Shown: positions 58,477-64,000 of the stretch, piece after piece
Position numbering within the stretch: position 1 is the stretch's first letter
Layout: every line of letters begins with the position of its first letter
From: Truepera sp965215315
GTDB taxonomy: Bacteria; Deinococcota; Deinococci; Deinococcales; Trueperaceae
Length of the DNA: 64,000 nt
Assembly (NCBI GenBank): GCA_965215315.1
Contig: CBDCDB010000008.1
Span: 806,001 to 870,000, forward strand
Direction: 5' to 3'
Translations under genes and position numbers: made by a program
The notes under the pieces: generated by a model
Seen by the model: only the letters and a program-made list of their open reading frames with translations
Told to the model about the DNA's origin: nothing
Databases searched by the model: none

Positions 58477-59463
58477 CTAGACAACCCGTGCCAGTTCGCG
58501 TTCAGCGAGGTCTACTAGCACTGTTTTGGCAGGTGATGGCCCGAAAACGTCCAAAGCCTCGAGCGCCAGGCGCGCCGAACGCCTGGTCTCGGCCTGAGCC
58601 TGTTGGTCAGCTCCGTGTTCCCGCACGAGCGCAATCATCCGCGCGGTGTCGCTCTCTCCGGCTCCGTGACGGCGTAAAATCGTGCGGGCTTCGGTGACAC
58701 CGGCCCCGAGCAGCTCGAGCACCGCAAACGTTGCCTTGCCTTCGCGCAGGTCGCCGCCAACGGGTTTACCGAGCGTTTCGGCGTCGCCCAACAGGTCGAG
58801 GTAGTCGTCTTGCAGCTGAAACGCCCGCCCGTAGTGCATCCCGTAATGCTGGAGCGCCCGCCGCTCGGCCTCCGGCGCACCGGTCAGGAGCGCGACACCC
58901 TCGAGTGCTGCCGCAAAAAGCACCGCCGTTTTACCGTCGATGATGGTGAAGTAGTTTTCCAGCGAATAGGTCTCTAAGGTCGCCATCTCAAACTGTAACA
59001 CTTCCGCTTCGCAGATACGCGCCGCCGTGTCCGACATCAGCTGGGTAAACTCAGGGCTTTTGGAACGCGCCAGGATACCTAGAACACGCGCTAGCATAAA
59101 GTCGCCGGACATCACGCTGACCACGTTGCCGTAACGCCGAAACGCGGCGTCCGCCCCGCGCCGGGTGTCGGCGTCGTCGATGAGGTCGTCGTGGAGTAAG
59201 GAAGCTGAGTGCAAGAGTTCGACGGCGAGCGCGACCTGCATGGCTTGTTCACGGCTCGAGTCCAAAAGCTGCCCCGCTAAAAAAGCCAAACTCGGGCGTA
59301 AACGCTTACCGCCTGCCCCCGCAAGGTCTTCGCCAATCGCGTCGATAAAATCCACTGACGAGCGCAGTTCGGCGGCGAGCCGCGTTTCAAAGTCGGCGAG
59401 GTCGGTCGTTAGAGCAGGTATCATCGGGTCGGCGACGCTCTCAAGCTGAGTTTTGCTGACCAC
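58477..59463 (-). CDS. Polyprenyl diphosphate synthase with a repeat-derived start
   Basis: 328 residues. Trans-prenyltransferase: first DDxxD in LLHDDLIDDADTRRGADA and second in LQDDYLDLLGD; also GGKRLRP. It makes a long polyprenyl diphosphate for quinones or cell-wall lipids, and its product could supply the UbiA/DprE cassette. Start: GTG 59463, or ATG 59424, which would give 315 residues; neither has a Shine–Dalgarno. The first residues (VVSKTQLESVADPMIPAL) are encoded by a copy of the 63-bp repeat. Confidence 0.9.
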   Translation of the reverse strand: MVSKTQLESVADPMIPALTTDLADFETRLAAELRSSVDFIDAIGEDLAGAGGKRLRPSLAFLAGQLLDSSREQAMQVALAVELLHSASLLHDDLIDDADTRRGADAAFRRYGNVVSVMSGDFMLARVLGILARSKSPEFTQLMSDTAARICEAEVLQFEMATLETYSLENYFTIIDGKTAVLFAAALEGVALLTGAPEAERRALQHYGMHYGRAFQLQDDYLDLLGDAETLGKPVGGDLREGKATFAVLELLGAGVTEARTILRRHGAGESDTARMIALVREHGADQQAQAETRRSARLALEALDVFGPSPAKTVLVDLAERELARVV

Positions 59464-59472
59464 GCACGTTCC
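59413..59472 (-). repeat. 63-bp palindromic repeat, copy R9, inside the synthase gene start
   Basis: On the minus strand runs GGAACGTGCGTGGTCAGC to GATGATACCTGCT, 60 bp. GTCAGCAAAAC matches R6 and GATGATACCTGCT matches R1 and R4 exactly. It covers both possible starts of the polyprenyl synthase. Confidence 0.85.
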
Positions 59473-59610
59473 AAGATGGTGCTCAAGGTGGTGCTGGGGG
59501 CAATCTCTGGTGGGGCGGCTATTAGAAGCTCAAATACTCCGGACACACCCCAAGTATATAGGTCGGGGCAGAACGTTTTGGGCTTGCCCCCGGCCCATCG
59601 GCAAATTCCA

Positions 59611-59637
59611 TAAAAAAAGAGGCTCCGGGGAGCCTCT
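59611..59637 (-). terminator. Terminator of the PKD-protein gene
   Basis: AGAGGCTC (59618-59625) and GAGCCTCT (59630-59637) with loop CGGG. On the minus strand it is followed by seven T (complement of 59612-59618). Confidence 0.85.
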
Positions 59638-59656
59638 CGAGTGAGTAACTTCAATC

Positions 59657-61453
59657 TCAGCGGTTGACCTCCACCTCTACATTTGCCGCCGCGCTGTTAC
59701 CGTCTTCGTCTCTGACGGTGTAGCGAAACGAATCGGTGCCGGTAAAGCCACTCGGCGGCGTATAGACAATCGTCCGGCTGTCGCGGCTGATTTCGACCGT
59801 GCCGCCTTCCTTCGGGCTCGTCACGGCAACGATAGAGAGCGCCTGAACGCTCGGTTTGTCGTTCGTTAAAACCTTGATGGTTACAGCTTTGTTACGCGTC
59901 GTTTTGGCGGCGTCGTTTGCTGCGTCTACGCCGCCGTTGTTATCGTTGTCATCGCCGTCATTATCATCGCCGTCGTCACCCCCGCCACCACCTGCAGTTA
60001 CTGCAATCGTCACAAAATCCGACACTGCGGCTCTAGTGCTGTCAGTCGCAGTCAACGTGAGCGTGTAGGTTTCAGCCGCACTAAACTTCACTTTTGTGTC
60101 TTTAGCCTTGTCGTCCCCGAATGAAACGTTTCCGGCAGTTCCAGTCGTTACGCTCCACTGGTACGTTACGTTATCGCCCAAGTTGGAGGCGGATGCTGCG
60201 AGGTCTTGCTCTTCGCCCACTGTAGCCGAGCGCGTTTCATCGCCGTCAATTGAAACTGCTGGGTTGGTTGGGTCAGTTGGATCGGTCGGGTCGGTCGGTT
60301 CGGTCGGATCAGTGGGGTCAGTTGGATCGGTCGGATCAGTGGGGTCAGTTGGATCGGTCGGCTTACTGCTATCTCCTACCTCAATCGTTACGGAACCTAA
60401 ACCTGTGCCGCCCTTGCCGTCGTCTACGATCACAGTCGCCGTGTAATTCCCGACTTCAGTGTAGGTGTGACTTGCAGCGGACGCACCGGCGGTCGTTTCA
60501 CCGTCGCCGAAATTGTACAGATAGGTAACTTCATCCCCGTCTAGGTCGTTGGCGCTCGCCGTAAAACTTACGTTAAGCGGTGCTTCACCGGAAAGGGGTG
60601 AGGCCAAGAGGCTGACTGTAGGAGCTTGATTGTCTGCTCCGCCGCTGCCGGGATTGCCAGGGTCGGTCGGATCAGTCGGGGTAGGCTCTTCGGCGATAAC
60701 GAAGTTTAAGTTCACAACGTTCGAGACGAGTACGCCGTTAAAAGCAACTGCCCGAACAGTATGGGTACCGGGTTCTAAAATCGTGTCGTAAGAAGTCGGC
60801 GTGGTGAGTTCTGCGGGTTCAGCGCCGCCGTCTAAGTAAACCTCGAGGCTGGTGATACCGGTTTCAGGGTCGGCAGCCTGTACACTCAGGGCCGTTGAAC
60901 CTACATACAAGCCACTATTGTTACCTATAGCAACGCCTATCTCAGGTCTGCTACCGTCGGCTTCAACCTCTAAAACCGCCGCTTCACTGACCTGCCCTTT
61001 CGCGTCTGTCGCCAGAGCGCGGAGCGTCGAACCGACCAGTCCGCTGGGCGCCCCCGGAATCGGCACCGAAGAGAGGCTACTACGCGGAGCCGGAAAGATA
61101 AACGGGTTTTTGAACGCTTGTCCGTCGTCGCTCTTGGCGTAAGTACCCACCGTGGCACCGTCTAGCGAAAGCTCGACGCTGGCAACGCCGAAGTCATCCG
61201 AGGACGTGACGTAAACCGAGATAGGGTTGGGGGTCGTCTGGCCTGTTACCGGATCGAACTGCTGCGCGGCGGCGACCACGAGCGCCCCGTTACGGGGTTG
61301 GCGAGCGTCCACCGCGTCACTGAGGGCGGCTAAGGGGCCGTCAACTTTGGAGACCGAGACGGCGGGTTCATCGCTCGTGCCTAGCTGTGTAGTGTTTCCA
61401 CCACACGCAGTTAGGGCTGCAACTAAAAACAGAAGAATATGACGTTCTCGCAT
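59657..61453 (-). CDS. PKD-domain lipoprotein with Thr-Asp-Pro linker
   Basis: 598 residues. Signal peptide with lipobox LTAC (Cys 17). Several Ig-like segments follow: a strand-rich region with SVELSLDGATVG and SLEVYLDGG, a PKD domain (about 275-365, APLNVSFTASANDLDGDEVTYLYNFGDGE), a TDP linker of about 34 residues, another Ig-like segment, an Asp/Gly-rich stretch, and a cadherin-like repeat at the end (YTPPSGFTGTDSFRYTV). Surface protein, probably adhesive. ATG 61453 is chosen over an 82-codon upstream extension that overlaps the next gene in another frame and would hide the signal peptide. Confidence 0.88.
   Translation of the reverse strand: MRERHILLFLVAALTACGGNTTQLGTSDEPAVSVSKVDGPLAALSDAVDARQPRNGALVVAAAQQFDPVTGQTTPNPISVYVTSSDDFGVASVELSLDGATVGTYAKSDDGQAFKNPFIFPAPRSSLSSVPIPGAPSGLVGSTLRALATDAKGQVSEAAVLEVEADGSRPEIGVAIGNNSGLYVGSTALSVQAADPETGITSLEVYLDGGAEPAELTTPTSYDTILEPGTHTVRAVAFNGVLVSNVVNLNFVIAEEPTPTDPTDPGNPGSGGADNQAPTVSLLASPLSGEAPLNVSFTASANDLDGDEVTYLYNFGDGETTAGASAASHTYTEVGNYTATVIVDDGKGGTGLGSVTIEVGDSSKPTDPTDPTDPTDPTDPTDPTEPTDPTDPTDPTNPAVSIDGDETRSATVGEEQDLAASASNLGDNVTYQWSVTTGTAGNVSFGDDKAKDTKVKFSAAETYTLTLTATDSTRAAVSDFVTIAVTAGGGGGDDGDDNDGDDNDNNGGVDAANDAAKTTRNKAVTIKVLTNDKPSVQALSIVAVTSPKEGGTVEISRDSRTIVYTPPSGFTGTDSFRYTVRDEDGNSAAANVEVEVNR
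60261..60360. repeat. 9-bp repeats coding the Thr-Asp-Pro linker
   Basis: A run of GGTCGGATC/GGTCAGTTG-type units, with a longer block repeated, codes for repeated Pro-Thr-Asp on the minus strand. Such a run can vary in length by slippage. Confidence 0.85.
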
Positions 61454-61457
61454 CTGA

Positions 61458-62072
61458 CTACTGCCCCCCGCCAGTGATCTGAATTGCCATCTGGTAGGGC
61501 TCCTCCGAACGGAAGGGTCTTTGAAGGTCGTCCGTACCGTAGAAATAAACTTGTGCATAGGCACCAACGGCACCGCCAACTCCAACAAGGCTAAAAATTT
61601 CCCTTGCAATATCAGGAGGTACAAAGTAAGTCGGAGGTGACTCACGAGTAGGCCCGCGGGCGGACGTCGCTCCCGCTGAGTTAATGGTGCAGCCATCAAA
61701 AGCTGAATTAGCTAATAAGTCGTCACAGCTGATACCGGGCGGAATGTAAACATTTAAGCTGCCGCTGCTCCTGACAATAGAATCACCAGGAAAAGCTGGG
61801 CTGTCACTAGCCTCAAAAAATTCTATATCGTAGCCCTCAACCGTAGCACCGACTGCCCCCGATTTACTGGCAAACGTCATAGTTTGCGTGTTAAGAGTAA
61901 AAGTTACACCACCTGTACCAGTATCGACATTTGCACCGAACACTATCGGATTTGGAGAGATTCCTACATCGAAGGCGTAAGGGGCGGCGCTGAAACCGCC
62001 GCTACAGGCACCCAAGAAAGATAGCGGCGTCAGTACGGCAACCAACAGGAGAGTTTTCCTAATGTTCTTCAT
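61458..62072 (-). CDS. Small lipoprotein of unknown function
   Basis: 204 residues. Signal peptide with lipobox LGAC (Cys 23). The rest is strand-rich (GGVTFTLNTQTMTFASKSG, VEGYDIEFFEA), possibly an Ig-like fold; not recognised. Two Cys later (ISCDDLL and DGCTIN) could form a disulfide. Four bp before the PKD gene start, so probably co-transcribed. ATG 62072 lies 7 nt after TATCCT on the minus strand: leaderless. Confidence 0.75.
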   Translation of the reverse strand: MKNIRKTLLLVAVLTPLSFLGACSGGFSAAPYAFDVGISPNPIVFGANVDTGTGGVTFTLNTQTMTFASKSGAVGATVEGYDIEFFEASDSPAFPGDSIVRSSGSLNVYIPPGISCDDLLANSAFDGCTINSAGATSARGPTRESPPTYFVPPDIAREIFSLVGVGGAVGAYAQVYFYGTDDLQRPFRSEEPYQMAIQITGGGQ

Positions 62073-62079
62073 AGCGCTC

Positions 62080-62085
62080 AGGATA
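62080..62085 (-). promoter_or_regulatory. -10 box (TATCCT) of the lipoprotein operon
   Basis: Minus-strand TANNNT box 7 nt before ATG 62072; no Shine–Dalgarno. Confidence 0.55.
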
Positions 62086-62321
62086 GGCGGATGAAGACTA
62101 GCGGGCCGGTAAAAGCACCACAGCCTTTTAACGGCCCCGCGCCGGTCAATTATGAGAGAAACAGTTTGAGAAACTTTCGGGGATTTGTCCTCAAGCCCTT
62201 TTAACGTGCAGGACGAACTTTGTCCTTACAGGTAAGATTTTCTATCAGCGCCCGATGACTCTGGTTTTACAGCTTTTTAAGAAAAATGTGAAAAAACCGA
62301 CATCCCGAATTCGACCGTTTT

Positions 62322-62963
62322 TTAGGCTAGTTCTTCGCGGAGTTGCGGGTTCAGGATATAAAACGACAAGCGTTTTAGGCCCGCCATAAAGTCTACCGGT
62401 TCGACGTGAACCTCTTTAGGAACCTCTAAAATCGTCGGCGCAAAGTTCAGGATGCCGCGAACGCCCGCGCGGACGAGCGCGTCGGCGGCGTCTTGGGCGG
62501 CGGTTTGCGGTACGGTAATCAGGCCGATATCGACGCCTTTTTCGCGGACAACGGCGCTCAAGGTGTCGATATGGCTGACTTTGAGTCCGGCAATCTCCTG
62601 ACCGACCTTGTTCGGATCGATGTCGAACACACCTTTGACCGAAAAGTCGTAGTCGCCGAAGTGAGGGTAGTTGAGGATTGCTTCGCCGAGCCGTCCGACG
62701 CCGACGACAGCGGCGCTCCAGGGCCGGGTCAAGCCCAGAATCCGGCGGAGTTCGCGGCGCAGGGTGGGGACGGTGTACCCTGCCCCGCGCGTTCCGAAAC
62801 GCCCGAAATAAGCGAGGTCTTTACGAACTTGGAAGGCTGAGACCTGCGCTTCGTCGGCGAGGTGTTCGGATGAAGTTTTTTTGATACCCTGCGCCTCGAG
62901 CTTCGCTAAAATCCGCAGGTAGGTCACGAGGCGACTGACTGTCGCCGTTGGCACGGAAGACAT
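62322..62963 (-). CDS. rex: Redox-sensing transcriptional repressor Rex
   Basis: 213 residues. N-terminal winged helix (TVSRLVTYLRILAKLEAQG, VSAFQVRKDLAYFGRFGTRGAGYTV) and Rossmann NAD(H) domain (AAVVGVGRLGEAILNY, GVFDIDPNKVG). It senses the NADH/NAD+ ratio and represses respiratory and fermentation genes. The ATG directly follows the TAA of the SPOR gene, so the two form an operon with rex second. A TGTGAAAAAA half-site lies about 35 bp after rex, but no full Rex palindrome was found. Confidence 0.95.
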   Translation of the reverse strand: MSSVPTATVSRLVTYLRILAKLEAQGIKKTSSEHLADEAQVSAFQVRKDLAYFGRFGTRGAGYTVPTLRRELRRILGLTRPWSAAVVGVGRLGEAILNYPHFGDYDFSVKGVFDIDPNKVGQEIAGLKVSHIDTLSAVVREKGVDIGLITVPQTAAQDAADALVRAGVRGILNFAPTILEVPKEVHVEPVDFMAGLKRLSFYILNPQLREELA

Positions 62964-64000
62964 TTAGGGTGCGACCGGGAAGGCGTCGGTGATGCCTGCG
63001 TCACTCAGTCGGGTTTGAGCCGGGGCAAGCTGCGCGTCACCCAGAGGGCCGACTAACAGCCGTACCAGACCCGTACCCGACTGGCGGCGGACAACGTTGA
63101 AACCGAGGGACTCGAGCTGTTCGCGTAAGGGCTGAGCGCTCGCGTCAGTAGCGAACGCGCCGACCTGCAGGTAGCGCTGCCCTGCGGCGTCACCCGAAGG
63201 GGCGGTAGCGGTTGTAGCGGCACCGGTATTAGCTGCCGAGTTACCTGCTGCATTACCTGTAGACGCTGCCTCCGTATTTTCAGATGTTGCCGCTGTATTT
63301 CCTGCCGTTGTATTTCCAGGCGCTGTATTTCCGGTATTCGCAGCCGTGTTTGCGCTTCCTGCAGCGGCACCGGCGTTTGCACCTGCTCCCTCAGCACCTG
63401 ATGCTGCCGAGTTGCCAACCGTACCGCCCGGACTGTCTGGGCCGGTACGGTTGGCACCGCTGCTTGTATTGTTATTTGTGTTACCACTGTTCGCATTGCC
63501 GCTGTTTGTATTGTTATCCGGGCCGTCATAGGAATAGACGAGGGCGTCGGGTACGAGCCCGTCGGTTTGCAAACGCGCCGCGACCTGATCGGCTCCGGCT
63601 CTCGCGGCGTAGGGGCCGACCCAAAGGAGATACAGCTCGCCTTGCTGCTCGACTGTAACCGTGTAGTTGTCTTCACGAAAGGTCTCGGCGAGGCTGGCGG
63701 CGGCGTCTCTCGAGTCCACTGCGCCCGCAGCGACCCGGAAACCACCGTCTGGTGTGGCCTCGGGTAAGGGCCCACTAGCGTTAGCTTGACCTTCCTGAGC
63801 GCCGCTTTGGGCCACGCCTCCGGAGCTTTGCGCCCCGCCGGGTGTTGCCTCTGCCTGAGCTTGACCTCCTGAGGCACCCGCAGCCGTACCCGCCTGTCCA
63901 CCAGGAACACCAGGAACAAAGACGTCGACGCCAGTTTCATTCGGGTCGGGGTTGCTCGAGGCGGTGTTACCTGCTGAGCTACCTGCTGAAGGGGTTCCGG
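62964..64000 (-). CDS. SPOR-domain protein with Asn/Gly/Thr-rich linker (5' end outside window)
   Basis: The minus-strand frame is open up to base 64000; a GTG at 63815 is not a real start. Visible: a Gly/Ala-rich lead-in with NETGVDVFVPG, a SPOR domain (FRVAAGAVDSRDAAASLAE), about 110 residues rich in N/G/T/A with many repeats, and a second SPOR domain (RYLQVGAFATDASAQPLREQ). SPOR domains bind denuded septal peptidoglycan. It probably belongs to the cell-division or envelope machinery. It ends directly on the rex start. Confidence 0.85.
   Translation of the reverse strand, partial: GTPSAGSSAGNTASSNPDPNETGVDVFVPGVPGGQAGTAAGASGGQAQAEATPGGAQSSGGVAQSGAQEGQANASGPLPEATPDGGFRVAAGAVDSRDAAASLAETFREDNYTVTVEQQGELYLLWVGPYAARAGADQVAARLQTDGLVPDALVYSYDGPDNNTNSGNANSGNTNNNTSSGANRTGPDSPGGTVGNSAASGAEGAGANAGAAAGSANTAANTGNTAPGNTTAGNTAATSENTEAASTGNAAGNSAANTGAATTATAPSGDAAGQRYLQVGAFATDASAQPLREQLESLGFNVVRRQSGTGLVRLLVGPLGDAQLAPAQTRLSDAGITDAFPVAP
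63413..63456. repeat. 14-bp perfect hairpin palindrome inside the SPOR linker
   Basis: TGCCAACCGTACCG (63413-63426) and CGGTACGGTTGGCA (63443-63456), separated by 16 bp, in coding DNA of the low-complexity linker. Confidence 0.85.

Noticed and set aside
59657..61699. Longer start of the PKD protein (61699)
   Set aside because: The extra 82 codons overlap the lipoprotein gene in a different frame and would bury the signal peptide and lipobox. The start at 61453 is used.
62284..62300. Rex operator
   Set aside because: Only a TGTGAAAAAA half is seen after rex; no palindrome partner and no promoter in place.
63053..63940. Large open frame opposite in phase within the SPOR gene
   Set aside because: Made of repeated Q/R/T codons from a shifted reading of the low-complexity linker; no domain.

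Overview
The window looks like chromosome of a Deinococcota (Deinococcus–Thermus) bacterium. Support for this: a PilB/PilF motor of 883 residues with three N-terminal MshEN-type domains as in Thermus PilF; a Rex repressor; and at least 18 genes whose start codon has no Shine–Dalgarno but a TANNNT -10 box 5-7 nt upstream, the leaderless arrangement described in Deinococcus. Base composition is moderately GC-rich. The palindrome CTCGAG is strongly over-represented. The genus cannot be fixed from the sequence; a Truepera-like lineage is possible.

Layout. 1-4.4 kb: cobalamin genes (CobQ-CobU fusion cut by the window edge, cobT), then murI, rph and rdgB. 4.5-13 kb: a TPR secreted protein, CPBP protease, DsbA-like thioredoxin, hisIE, a TIM-barrel isomerase, a PadR regulator with its membrane partner, and a GGDEF-EAL protein. 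13-15.1 kb: an IS630-family element and an IS5-family element (IS1031-like). 15.1-23.2 kb: a compact cassette for polyprenyl-phospho-pentose synthesis (HAD-UbiA, DprE1-like, DprE2-like, flippase-like protein, and a divergent GT-C glycosyltransferase), flanked on both sides by mosaics of a roughly 63-bp palindromic repeat in opposite orientation. 23.2-28 kb: GlmU-like nucleotidyltransferase, lgt, mog, sucCD. 28-36 kb: an accessory island. It holds a HEPN-like gene split by a second IS630 copy, a TY-Chap-like protein, and many small toxin/antitoxin-type genes (DUF433, DUF2442/DUF4160, HicB, DUF433/DUF5615), with gluQ and a phosphotransferase among them. 36-43 kb: trpBA, rlpA, tatD, a DUF4258 gene, and an alpha/beta hydrolase without its nucleophile. 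42.6-47 kb: yqeG, pilB and pilT. 47.5-49.6 kb: a three-gene envelope/stress module (LEA-like repeats, holin-family membrane protein, DUF3618). 49.7-52.8 kb: leuC, a small membrane gene, an O-methyltransferase and leuD, behind a probable leucine attenuator. 52.8-59.5 kb: PNPOx-like, sulfotransferase-like, GNAT, oligoendopeptidase F, APH-like, tandem GNAT, polyprenyl synthase. 59.6-64 kb: a PKD-domain lipoprotein, a second lipoprotein, rex and a SPOR-domain protein that runs off the window.

The strongest leads are these. (i) The DprE cassette with its paired repeat mosaics. (ii) A new dispersed palindromic repeat, one copy of which supplies the first codons of a polyprenyl synthase gene. (iii) An exactly reconstructable IS630 insertion in a HEPN-like gene. 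(iv) A leucine attenuator whose leader peptide begins almost at the transcription start. (v) Two tandem 5-codon minicistrons coupled to rph. Several genes carry visible lesions: DUF456, the IS5 transposase, the DUF5615 tail and the hydrolase.
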